From: Agromyces subbeticus DSM 16689
GTDB taxonomy: Bacteria > Actinomycetota > Actinomycetes > Actinomycetales > Microbacteriaceae
Reading direction: 5' to 3'
Assembly (NCBI RefSeq): GCF_000421565.1
Contig: NZ_ATXG01000013.1
Coordinates: 62,001 to 126,000, forward strand
Length of the DNA: 64,000 nucleotides
The notes below the pieces were generated by a model that was given only the letters and a program-made list of their open reading frames with translations, made no database searches and was not told the origin of the DNA. Positions 29,082 to 37,208 of the stretch are shown piece after piece (position 1 is the stretch's first letter; each line of letters opens with the position of its first letter). A program made the position numbers and the translations under genes.

Positions 29082-30092
29082 TCAGTCGAGGTCGACCGGG
29101 ACGGCGACGTGTTCGGTGGCGGATCGCTGTGCCGCGTCGGCGAGGATCAGCGCAGCCCGGCCGTCCTCGAACGTCGGGCTCGTCGAGGGTTCGCGGCGCA
29201 CGAGTCGCACGAATTCGCGCAGTTCGGCCCGGTACGCGCCGGCATATCGTTCGAGGAAGAACTCGAGGTAGGGCGGTTTGGCCTCGACGGCGTGCGCGGT
29301 CGAGAGGCTCACGAGGCTGCTCGGCGCGTTGGCGACCTGCAGCATCCCGTCGGCGCCGAACGCCTCGATGCGCTGGTCGTACCCGACCGCGCTGTGCCGT
29401 GAGTTCGTGATCGTGACGATGGCACCGGATGCCGCGCGGAGCACGGTCACCGCCGTGTCGAAGTCGCCGTGCGTGCGGGCTCCCACGTCGAACGCGGCGG
29501 TGGCCACGGCCGACACCTCGATGATGTCGGGCAGGAAGAAGCGGGCCATGTCGAAGTCGTGGATCGTCATGTCACGGAAGATGCCGCCCGAGGCCGCGAT
29601 GTACGACGCAGGCGGCGGCGCGGGGTCGCGGCTGATGATCGCGAGTTGCTCGAGCTCGCCGATCTCGCCGGCCGCCACGCGCCGGCGAGCGCTCGCGAAA
29701 TCGGCGTCGAAGCGCCGGTTGAACCCGAGTGCGACGGGGATGCCCGAGGCGGCGATCTTGGGCCGGAGCGCGTCGACTCGTGCGATGTCGAGGTCGATGG
29801 GCTTCTCGCAGAGCACGGGTATGCCGGCGTCGACGGACCGCTCGATGAGATCGACGTGCGTCGGCGTCGGCGATGCCACGAGCACGGCGTCGACCTCGCC
29901 GGAGGCGAAGAGCTCCTCGGCAGTGTCCGTGACGGAGCCGCCGTACCGCGCGGCGACCGTACGCGCGCCGTCGACGATTGGGTCGCACACCCATGCGAGG
30001 GTGGCGTCGGGGTCGGCGGCGATGCTCGCCGCGTGGACCTGCCCGATCCGGCCGGTGCCGATGAGTCCGAAGCGCAAGGGGCGCTCAGTCAT
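29082..30092 (-). CDS. iolG: Gfo/Idh/MocA oxidoreductase, probable inositol 2-dehydrogenase
   Basis: This 336-residue NAD-dependent dehydrogenase has the Rossmann motif GLIGTGRIGQVHA at residues 9-21 and CEKPIDLD, the conserved E-K-P with the catalytic lysine, near residue 97. GGIFRDMTIHDFDMARFF is the substrate helix with the D-x-x-x-H pair typical of IolG. It should oxidise myo-inositol (or a stereoisomer) to 2-keto-inositol (inosose), the first step of inositol catabolism. It sits 24 bases behind the iolE-like gene and before the transaldolase. Activity on another polyol is possible. Confidence 0.8.
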   Translation of the reverse strand: MTERPLRFGLIGTGRIGQVHAASIAADPDATLAWVCDPIVDGARTVAARYGGSVTDTAEELFASGEVDAVLVASPTPTHVDLIERSVDAGIPVLCEKPIDLDIARVDALRPKIAASGIPVALGFNRRFDADFASARRRVAAGEIGELEQLAIISRDPAPPPASYIAASGGIFRDMTIHDFDMARFFLPDIIEVSAVATAAFDVGARTHGDFDTAVTVLRAASGAIVTITNSRHSAVGYDQRIEAFGADGMLQVANAPSSLVSLSTAHAVEAKPPYLEFFLERYAGAYRAELREFVRLVRREPSTSPTFEDGRAALILADAAQRSATEHVAVPVDLD

Positions 30093-30116
30093 GTTCCCTC
30101 TCTCTTCCCTGTCGGC

Positions 30117-31034
30117 TCACGCCCAGCGGCGGAGCGCCTCGCGGTTCCGGCGCTGGTCGTCTGCGCGTTCCGCCTCGAATGCGGCGAGGGAGACGTCGTC
30201 ACCGTTGAGCACGTCCTGCTCGACGACGATCCAGCCGTCGTAGCCGTGCTCGTCGATGCCGGCCATCACGCCCGCCAAGTCGATGTCGCCGCTGCCGAAG
30301 GTCACGAAGGAGCCCGACTGCCAGACTTCGCGCATCCCGCCGCCCGCGGCGAGCACACGCCGGAGCTCGGCGAGGTCGACGTCCTTCAGGTGCAGGTGAT
30401 TGATGCGCGCACCCCATCGGCGCACGGCCTCGACCGGGTCGCCGCCGGCGATGAGGAGGTGCCCCGTGTCGAGGGTCAGGTCGATGTCGACCTCGGCGAG
30501 GAAGCGATCGATCTCCTCCTGCGACTCCACGAAGGTCCCGGCATGATGGTGGAACGTCGGCTCGAATCCGGCGTCGCGCACGATTTCGGCAGCGCGCCCT
30601 GCGTTGGCGACGAGCCGATCCCAACGAACCGTGTCGAGCGGGTCGGTCTCGGCACCACGCCCGGGAAGCGCACGACGGGCGGCTGAGCCATCGTCGGCAA
30701 GCGTCGGCAGTGGCAGCCGCGTCGGCCCCGACTCGGCGGCAGAGACGAATGCGCGCAGCGCCTCGTCGAGTGCGGGGAGTGACGCGGCGAACGCCTCGTC
30801 GTCGGAGAACGGCAGTTGCACCCAGCCTCCGGCGAGCTCGAGCCCGAAACGCTCGAGTCGGCGGCGAAGCGCGGCGTCGCGGCCGAGGTAGCCGACGGGG
30901 CCGAGGTCCACGCCGCCGTATCCGGTCTCGACGAGGATCGCGAGCAGGTCGTCGGGCGCGACCGTCTCCGCGCCCTCGGGCGTCAGCTCGAAGACGCCGA
31001 AGCTGACCGGGGCGCCGGCCACCGTCGCCCTCAT
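30117..31034 (-). CDS. iolE: sugar phosphate isomerase/epimerase, IolE-like
   Basis: This is a 305-residue TIM-barrel protein of the xylose-isomerase-like group. The metal-site motifs FHHHAGTFVESQEEID, LDTGHLLIAGGDP and INHLHLKDVD are those of IolE (inosose dehydratase, keto-inositol to trihydroxycyclohexane-dione) and of the related IolH. I assign IolE because of its position directly after iolD. The ATG shares bases with the iolD stop (ATGA), and in-frame codons further upstream lie within iolD. The protein is of normal IolE length. Confidence 0.78.
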   Translation of the reverse strand: MRATVAGAPVSFGVFELTPEGAETVAPDDLLAILVETGYGGVDLGPVGYLGRDAALRRRLERFGLELAGGWVQLPFSDDEAFAASLPALDEALRAFVSAAESGPTRLPLPTLADDGSAARRALPGRGAETDPLDTVRWDRLVANAGRAAEIVRDAGFEPTFHHHAGTFVESQEEIDRFLAEVDIDLTLDTGHLLIAGGDPVEAVRRWGARINHLHLKDVDLAELRRVLAAGGGMREVWQSGSFVTFGSGDIDLAGVMAGIDEHGYDGWIVVEQDVLNGDDVSLAAFEAERADDQRRNREALRRWA

Positions 31035-32956
31035 TCCGGGCCCTCCGTGCCGAGCAGCGGTCGCTGCGCCTGCCGGAGTCGGTCGTACTCCGCGCGGGCT
31101 CGCTGCGTCGATTCGAGTGTGGATGCGCCGGGCACCGGAACGTCCCACCATCCCTCGCCGCCGGGTCCGTAGATCAGCGGGTCGCTGTGCACCTGGATGA
31201 ACGTGCCGCGGTCGGACGCCTTCGCGGCGACGACCGCCACATGCAGAGCGTCGATCGACCCGGGTCCCGGCGGGATCTCGACGACGTCGATGCCGTAGCT
31301 GCGTGCGTTCATCGCGAGGTCGACGGGCAGGACCTCGCCCTGGAAGTTCCGCGTCTCGGGGTCGTACATGCGGTACTTGGTGCCGAACCGCTCCGACCCC
31401 ACGGTCTCCGAGAGATGGCCGATCGAGGCGAAGCCGTGGTTCTGGATGAGGATCACGATGACCTTGATCCCCTCGGCCACGGCCGTCAGGAGCTCGGAGT
31501 TCAGCATGAGGTAGGAACCGTCGCCGACCATGATGATCACGTCGCGATCGTCACCCGACGCCGTGAGCCCTCGCTTGACGCCGAGTCCGCCCGCGATCTC
31601 GTACCCCATGCATGAGTACGCGTACTCGACGTGGTACCCGAGCGGGTCGCGTACGCGCCAGAGCTTGTGAAGGTCGCCCGGAAGCGATCCGGCCGCCTGC
31701 ACGATGACGTCCGCGGGGCCCGTCGCCGACTGCACCGCGCCGATGATCTCGGGCTGGCCGGGCAAGTCGCGACCGGATGGCGCGAACGCTGCGTCGACCG
31801 CGTCATCCCATTCGGCCTTCTCACGCGCGATGCGCTCGGCGTAGGGGGCCTCGACTCGATGCCCGGCCAGTTCGCCGGCCAGGGCGACGAGCGTCTCCCT
31901 GGCGTCCGCGATCACCGGCAACTGCGTGCCGTGCTTGTACGCGTCGAACGCCGCCACGTTGATGTTGACGAACTGCACACCCGGATCTCGGAACGCCGTG
32001 CGGGACGCGGTCGTGAAGTCGCTGTACCGCGTGCCGATGCCGATGACGAGGTCGGCCTCGGAGGCGAGCCGGTTGGCCGCGGTCGTGCCGGTCGCACCGA
32101 CCGCGCCGACATACAGCGGATGGTTCCACACGAGCGAGCCGCCGCCCGCCTGCGTGGTACCGACCGGGATGCCAGTGGCTTCGACGACCGCCTTCAGGGC
32201 TTCCTCTGCCGTGGAGTAGATCACTCCGCCGCCTGCGACGATGAACGGTCGCTTCGCGCTTCGGATCGCGGCGACTGCCCGCGCGAGTGCGCCGGGCTCG
32301 GGCAGAGGCCGACGCAGGTGCCATTCGCGTTCCTGGAGGAACGAGACGGGCACGTCGAGCGTCTCGGCCTGGACATCCTCCGGGAGCGCTATGGTGACCG
32401 CGCCCGTGTCGGCTGGGTCGGTGAGCACCCGCATCGCGCCGAGCGCGATCGAGTAGAGCTGCTCGGGACGCTGCACCCGATCGAAGAACTTCGACAGCGG
32501 CCGGAATGCGTCGTTCACCGTGAGCCCGATGTCCCACGGCTGCTCGAGCTGCTGAAGCACTGGATCTGCCACGCGCGTGGCGAACGTGTCGCTCGGCAGC
32601 AGGAGGGCGGGCAAGCGATTGGTGGTGGCGAGCGCCGCCCCGGTGAGCATGTTCGTCGCGCCGGGCCCGACGGATGCCGTCGATGCGAACGTCCCGCGCC
32701 GCCGATGCATGCGCGCATAGCCGACCGACTGGTGCACCATGGCCTGCTCGTTGCGCGCCTGGTGGTACGGCATGAGGTCGGGCTGGTCCACGTTCAACTG
32801 CCTGAGCGCCTGGCCCACGCCCGCGACGTTCCCGTGGCCGAAGATGCCGAACACGCCGGGGATCGTGCGTTCCCGGATCTCGCCGTCCACGGTCCACTGG
32901 TTCGCCAGGAACTCGATGAGCGCCTGGCTGACCGTCATCCTTCTCGTCGCCGCCAT
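31031..32956 (-). CDS. iolD: 3D-(3,5/4)-trihydroxycyclohexane-1,2-dione hydrolase
   Basis: This 641-residue thiamine-diphosphate enzyme opens the ring of the dehydrated inosose to 5-deoxy-glucuronate. The N-terminal PYR domain has YHQARNEQAMVHQSVGYA with the glutamate that activates ThDP. The central domain has VAGGGVIYSTAEEAL. The C-terminal PP domain has IIMVGDGSYLMLNSELLTA, the ThDP/Mg motif. Length matches IolD. The ATG at 32956 shares a base with the iolB stop (TGATG); a start 102 bases earlier lies inside iolB and is rejected. Confidence 0.92.
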   Translation of the reverse strand: MAATRRMTVSQALIEFLANQWTVDGEIRERTIPGVFGIFGHGNVAGVGQALRQLNVDQPDLMPYHQARNEQAMVHQSVGYARMHRRRGTFASTASVGPGATNMLTGAALATTNRLPALLLPSDTFATRVADPVLQQLEQPWDIGLTVNDAFRPLSKFFDRVQRPEQLYSIALGAMRVLTDPADTGAVTIALPEDVQAETLDVPVSFLQEREWHLRRPLPEPGALARAVAAIRSAKRPFIVAGGGVIYSTAEEALKAVVEATGIPVGTTQAGGGSLVWNHPLYVGAVGATGTTAANRLASEADLVIGIGTRYSDFTTASRTAFRDPGVQFVNINVAAFDAYKHGTQLPVIADARETLVALAGELAGHRVEAPYAERIAREKAEWDDAVDAAFAPSGRDLPGQPEIIGAVQSATGPADVIVQAAGSLPGDLHKLWRVRDPLGYHVEYAYSCMGYEIAGGLGVKRGLTASGDDRDVIIMVGDGSYLMLNSELLTAVAEGIKVIVILIQNHGFASIGHLSETVGSERFGTKYRMYDPETRNFQGEVLPVDLAMNARSYGIDVVEIPPGPGSIDALHVAVVAAKASDRGTFIQVHSDPLIYGPGGEGWWDVPVPGASTLESTQRARAEYDRLRQAQRPLLGTEGPE

Positions 32957-33864
32957 CAGTGCAGGCCGTCCTTCCCGTACGGCAGCCGTGGATCCACACG
33001 CTGCCCTTTCCAGGTGTCGCGCACCCATGCATGGGCCGGATCGTCGCTGATGAGCCACTTCCGCTCGGGGTCGGGACCGGCCATCACGTTGAGGTAGTAG
33101 AGGTCATAGCCCGGCGCCGCGACGGCCGGGCCGTGGTAGCCGTACGGCACGAGGGCGATATCGCCGCTGCGCACCATCGCGTTGATCTCGATCTCGCCGG
33201 CCGGCGACGAATATGTGCTGAAGAGCCCGAAGGCGCCCCCGGACGTTCCGCCCGTGCTGCCTCGAGAAGGCTCGGCCTCGAAGTAGTAGATCTCCTCGAG
33301 TCGCGACTCGACGCCGGGTACGTGCTCGTCGTGCTTGTGCGGCGGGTACGACGACCAGTTCTCGGCTGGCGTGATCACCTCGCACACGATCAGCCGTGCG
33401 GCATCCAACGCCTGGGGGGTGCCGAAGTTGTGCACTTGGCGGCTGGATGCCCCGGCACCGCGCGACTCGATCGGCACTTCGGCCACGGGGAGGTATCGGC
33501 TCGGCCGAACCTCGTTCGTCGGCGAGGTCGCGATGGCGACCCGACCATTCCCCTCGAGCACGCCTGTCGCGGCCGCTGACAGGTACAGCACGTCGGTGGG
33601 CCCCGCGAACACTGAGGCGCGGCCGTCGAGCCGGGTCGTGGCGCGCCGCCCCTCTTCGGTATGCAAGACCGTGAACGAGCCGCGCAGCGGAACCACGATC
33701 CGCTCCACGCCGGTCTCGTCGAGCGCAAGCGCGTCGCCCGGCGCGAGCTCCGCCACGCGGATACCCGTGTGTCGCCACCCTGGGATCGTCTGATCGACGA
33801 CGCTCTCCCAGCCATCGCGCGCGAGGTCGCCACGTTGGTGGAACCAGCGCTCGTCGGTCGTCAT
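32956..33864 (-). CDS. iolB: 5-deoxy-glucuronate isomerase
   Basis: This 302-residue double-cupin enzyme converts 5-deoxy-D-glucuronate to 5-dehydro-2-deoxygluconate, the step after IolD. The metal-binding cupin motif WSSYPPHKHDEHVPG with paired His, and Glu in RLEEIYYFEAEPS, are present, as is GDIALVPYGYHGP in the C-terminal cupin. The length is usual. It follows the GH4 glycosidase gene by 51 bases on the same strand, so inositol breakdown and glycoside hydrolysis are probably co-transcribed. The kinase (IolC), aldolase (IolJ) and semialdehyde dehydrogenase (IolA) that complete the pathway are not in the window. Confidence 0.92.
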   Translation of the reverse strand: MTTDERWFHQRGDLARDGWESVVDQTIPGWRHTGIRVAELAPGDALALDETGVERIVVPLRGSFTVLHTEEGRRATTRLDGRASVFAGPTDVLYLSAAATGVLEGNGRVAIATSPTNEVRPSRYLPVAEVPIESRGAGASSRQVHNFGTPQALDAARLIVCEVITPAENWSSYPPHKHDEHVPGVESRLEEIYYFEAEPSRGSTGGTSGGAFGLFSTYSSPAGEIEINAMVRSGDIALVPYGYHGPAVAAPGYDLYYLNVMAGPDPERKWLISDDPAHAWVRDTWKGQRVDPRLPYGKDGLH

Positions 33865-33915
33865 GCGGTCGCCCTCATGTCTCCGGGCGCTGCGCGCGGT
33901 CGAAACTCGAATCCT

Positions 33916-35244
33916 TCATCGCAGGAGCACGCCGATCTCAGTGAAGGCCTGGGTGTACCGATCGAGGAGCGAACGCGCCACCCCAACCGAGTCGACGAGC
34001 GGATGCGCCGCGAACGCGCGCCAGGCCTGCTCGCGCGACCCCTCGTGCACGGCGCTGATGATGAGCCGCTCGGCGGACTTCACCTGCGTGATCAGGCCGA
34101 GCATCTCGCCCGAGACCGGGGCGATGGGCCACGGGTGCACGCCGTCGCCGTCGACGACGCAGCCCACCTCGACGACCGCGTCTTCGGGCAGCTGCGGCAC
34201 GAGCGAGTTGTTGCGGACGTTCAGGATCATCGTCGACGATCGGCCGGTGGCGAGGGCTGCCATGAGATCGAGTGCGACCTCGTGGTACCCGCCGCCGTCG
34301 ACATCCGACTCGAGGCGCTCCTCGTCGTCAGGTCGGCTCTCGGCCATGTAGCTCGACTCGCGCTCGTGACGGGCGCGTATCCACGTCGCGAGCGGGTCGT
34401 CGCCGGGGGCGGCGTAGAAGGCCGACTGCTGGCGGTCGAGGAACTCGCCGCGGGTCGACGGCGCCGAGCGGATGCGTTCGGTCGCCTCGCGGGTGAAATA
34501 GTAGTAGTAGAGGTACTCGTTCGGCAGGGCGCCGAGCGCTCGCACCCAGTCGAAGCCCATCAGGCGGGCCTCTTCGATGCTCTCGAGCGACTGATCGGAT
34601 TCGAGCAGCTTCGGCAGCAGGTCTTCGCCGCCGGCGGTCATCGAGCGGAGCCACCCGAGGTGGTTCAGGCCCACGTAGTCGAAGTCCACGCGGTCGGCGG
34701 TGCCGCTCACGGCGGTGGCTGCGCGACGGATGAGTCCGATGGGGGTGTCGCAGATGCCGACGACGCGGTCGCCCAGCACGCGCTGCATGGCCTCGGTGAC
34801 GATACCGGCGGGGTTCGTGAAGTTGATCACCCAGGCGTCGGGCGCGACATCACGGATCGTCTCGGCGAGCCGGGTCATGAACGGCACGGTGCGGAGCGCG
34901 TAGGCGAGGCCGCCGGGGCCGACCGTCTCCTGGCCGAGCACGCCGAGGTCGAGCGCCGTCTTCTCGTCGAGGATGCGGCCGCGGGTGCCGCCGATGCGCA
35001 CGGCGCTGAAGACGAAGTCCGCGCCGCGGAGCGCCTCTTCGAGGTCGGTGGTCAGCGTGATGGTCGGCACGTGGCGCTTCTCGCGGGCGAGGCGCGTGAG
35101 GATCGCACCGATCGTCTGCAGACGGGACTCGGAGACGTCGTAGAGGCTCAGCTCGTCGATGCGCACGGGAGCGTGGTCGGCGGAGACGGCCTCGAACACC
35201 TGGGGGACGCGGAAGCCGCCGCCCCCGATGATGGTGAGCTTCAC
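33916..35244 (-). CDS. GH4 family glycosidase (6-phospho-beta-glucosidase-like)
   Basis: This is a 442-residue NAD+- and Mn2+-dependent glycoside hydrolase of family 4, which cleaves by an oxidation-elimination-reduction route. The NAD loop GGGGFRVPQ is at residues 7-15. NFTNPAGIVTEAM, the metal-site Cys motif GICDTPIGL (CDTP where CelF-type enzymes have CN-x-P), and GLNHLGWLRS follow in the standard order. CN-x-P enzymes act on 6-phospho-beta-glucosides; the variant here leaves the substrate uncertain. The GTG start overlaps the DeoR stop (GTGA). There is no PTS gene nearby; instead an ABC importer and a PfkB kinase are divergent. Confidence 0.82.
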   Translation of the reverse strand: MKLTIIGGGGFRVPQVFEAVSADHAPVRIDELSLYDVSESRLQTIGAILTRLAREKRHVPTITLTTDLEEALRGADFVFSAVRIGGTRGRILDEKTALDLGVLGQETVGPGGLAYALRTVPFMTRLAETIRDVAPDAWVINFTNPAGIVTEAMQRVLGDRVVGICDTPIGLIRRAATAVSGTADRVDFDYVGLNHLGWLRSMTAGGEDLLPKLLESDQSLESIEEARLMGFDWVRALGALPNEYLYYYYFTREATERIRSAPSTRGEFLDRQQSAFYAAPGDDPLATWIRARHERESSYMAESRPDDEERLESDVDGGGYHEVALDLMAALATGRSSTMILNVRNNSLVPQLPEDAVVEVGCVVDGDGVHPWPIAPVSGEMLGLITQVKSAERLIISAVHEGSREQAWRAFAAHPLVDSVGVARSLLDRYTQAFTEIGVLLR

Positions 35245-35990
35245 GCGACCATCACCTCGACACCGGCCTCGCGGAGCACCTCGAGGGTCGAGGCATCCGC
35301 GTCGTCGTTCGTCACGATCGCCGAGATCTGCCCGGGGCCGCAGACGCTCAGTACCCCGACGCCCGGGAACTTCGAGGCGTCGGCCAGCACGACGGTGCGC
35401 TGCGAGGACTCGATCATCGCGAGTTTGATCGGCACCTCCATGCCGGTCGTGTCGGAGATCGTGCCGTTCGCCCGGATTCCGCTCGTGCCGAGGAAGCACG
35501 TGGTCGCCCGGATCTGCGCGAGCGCCTGCTCGGTGAGGGTGCCGATCATCGAGTTGTAGTTCTTGCGCACGGCGCCGCCGAGCACGATGAGCTCGACCAT
35601 GTCGTCGTCTCGCAACTCGTCGATGACCGCGAGGCTCGCGGTGATGACCGTGATGCGTCTGCCGCGCAGCTGGCGCGCGAGGAGGGCGGTCGTCGTGCCG
35701 ATGTCGATGATGATGACGTCGCCCTCGGCCACGAGTTCAGCAGCCTTCTCGGCGATGCGCGACTTCTCGGGGTGGTGCTGTCGTTCGACGTCGGTGAACG
35801 GGATCTGGTCGGGCTCGATGCTGCCGCCGCCGCGCACGCGTCGGAGCAGGCCCTCGGCACTGAGGGTGTTGAGATCACGGCGGATGGTCGAGAGCGAGAC
35901 GCCGAACTGCTCGGCGAGCTCTTCGACGGTGACTTCGCCGTCAGTGCGCAAGGAGTTCAGGATGTGCGCCTGTCGCGTTGCTGTGAGCAT
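35241..35990 (-). CDS. DeoR/GlpR-family transcriptional regulator
   Basis: This 249-residue repressor has an N-terminal helix-turn-helix (RQAHILNSLRTDGEVTVEELAEQFGVSLSTIRRDLN, residues 5-40), the family signature RRVRGGG after it, and a C-terminal sugar-phosphate-sensing domain (DIGTTTALLARQL, VLGGAVRKNYNSMIG, FLGTSGI). Regulators of this family are usually released by a phosphorylated sugar. It is the first gene of the leftward GH4-iol operon and is divergent from the kinase-ABC importer operon, so it probably controls both. The ATG at 35990 is preferred to one 21 bases upstream. Confidence 0.88.
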   Translation of the reverse strand: MLTATRQAHILNSLRTDGEVTVEELAEQFGVSLSTIRRDLNTLSAEGLLRRVRGGGSIEPDQIPFTDVERQHHPEKSRIAEKAAELVAEGDVIIIDIGTTTALLARQLRGRRITVITASLAVIDELRDDDMVELIVLGGAVRKNYNSMIGTLTEQALAQIRATTCFLGTSGIRANGTISDTTGMEVPIKLAMIESSQRTVVLADASKFPGVGVLSVCGPGQISAIVTNDDADASTLEVLREAGVEVMVA

Positions 35991-36015
35991 GTGAAACAGC
36001 GTAGCAGTCAACTTC

Positions 36016-36107
36016 GCGCACGAATTGACGCAAGACCATTCATTCGAGAGTATGTTCAGTCAAAGGTCATCGACGATCGTTCATGCGATCGAACCCGAGG
36101 AGGATCC
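36016..36107. promoter_or_regulatory. divergent control region between DeoR and the kinase operon
   Basis: It contains a TATGTT -10-like box at 36051-36056 with TTGACG 20 bases upstream (long spacing). A semi-symmetric GCGCACGAATTGACGC lies at 36016-36031. Two CGATCG palindromes at 36074-36079 and 36086-36091 flank TTCATG. The strong ribosome site GAGGAGG for the kinase lies at the end. Any of the symmetric elements could bind the DeoR protein. Confidence 0.45.
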
Positions 36108-37208
36108 GTGACGGAACGCGCTGCCGACGACATCGTCGATGTGCTGCTGACCGGGCCGGTCTTCTTCGATCTGATCTTCACCGAGCTGAACGCGGCGCCG
36201 CGACCGGGCACCGAGGTGCACGCGGAGGCACTTGCGAGCAGCCCGGGTGGAGTGGCCAATCTCGCCGTCGCGACCGCCCGCCTCGGCCTGAGCACAGCGC
36301 TCGCCGCAACGCTCGGCGACGACCTGTACGGGCGCTGGTGCTGGGAGTTCCTCGCCGACCGCGAGGGCATCGACCTCTCGTCGTCGCAGCTCGTCGAGAA
36401 CTGGCCGACGCCCGTCACGGTGTCGATCGCGTCGAACGGCGACCGCAGCATGATCACGCGCGAGGAGCCCTCGCCCGTGGCCGCCGGCGCGCTCGTCGGC
36501 GACCGGGTCGCCGCCCGCGCGACCTTCGCCGACCTCGGCGCGATGTCGCGCGGAGCGCGCGCCGACGACGCCTGGTGGCAACCGGCGGCGCGCGCAGGCA
36601 CGAGGATCTTCGCCGACATCGGCTGGGACTCCTCCGAGCGCTGGGATGTCGCCGACCTGCAGCCGCTCGCCGACTGCTTCGCCTTCACGCCGAACGAGTC
36701 GGAGGCGATGGCGTACACGCGCACGGAATCCGCCGTCGCGGCCGCGCGTGTACTCGCCGATCACGTGCCGCTCGTCGTGGTGACCCGGGGCGGCGACGGG
36801 GCGGTCGCGATCGACTCCGCGAGCGGCGAAGAGGTGACCGTGCCCGCGGTGCCGGCGAACGGCCGCGATGCGACGGGCGCGGGCGACGTGTTCGGGGCCG
36901 CGCTCGTTCTCGGCACGCTGCGCGACTGGCCGCTCGTACAGCGACTGTCGTTCGCCGCGCTGTGCGCCGCTCTCGCCGTCGAGCACCCCGGCGGCGCGCT
37001 CGCGGCGCCCGGATGGGGCGACCTCGCCGACTGGTGGGACCGCACGCGCGCCGGCGGCGATCGCGAGCTCGTCCCGCGGTTCTCGTTCCTCGCCGACGTG
37101 CTACCCGAGACCCTCGGCCGCCGCAGGTCGGAATCCACGTTCCCCTTCGCCGACTACCGAGCCACAGCAGCCCGGCGATCGTTCCCCGACAAGAGAGGTA
37201 CATCATGA
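36108..37208 (+). CDS. PfkB-family carbohydrate kinase
   Basis: This 366-residue cytoplasmic kinase has the N-terminal substrate lid (ASSPGGVANLAVATARLGL) and the C-terminal ATP/anion-hole signature NGRDATGAGDVFG with catalytic Asp260. It phosphorylates a sugar hydroxyl. It is not typical IolC, whose N-terminus (G-R-A-x-V-D-L-Y) differs. Being first in the ABC importer operon and divergent from the GH4 gene, it may phosphorylate the imported glycoside or its released sugar. The GTG is 4 bases behind GAGGAGG. The stop overlaps the binding-protein gene (ATGA). About 65 C-terminal residues extend beyond the usual fold. Confidence 0.85.
   Translation: MTERAADDIVDVLLTGPVFFDLIFTELNAAPRPGTEVHAEALASSPGGVANLAVATARLGLSTALAATLGDDLYGRWCWEFLADREGIDLSSSQLVENWPTPVTVSIASNGDRSMITREEPSPVAAGALVGDRVAARATFADLGAMSRGARADDAWWQPAARAGTRIFADIGWDSSERWDVADLQPLADCFAFTPNESEAMAYTRTESAVAAARVLADHVPLVVVTRGGDGAVAIDSASGEEVTVPAVPANGRDATGAGDVFGAALVLGTLRDWPLVQRLSFAALCAALAVEHPGGALAAPGWGDLADWWDRTRAGGDRELVPRFSFLADVLPETLGRRRSESTFPFADYRATAARRSFPDKRGTS

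Noticed and set aside
36108-37208. PfkB kinase as IolC of the inositol pathway
   Set aside because: The N-terminal signature does not match IolC, and the gene is coupled to the ABC importer rather than to the iol genes.
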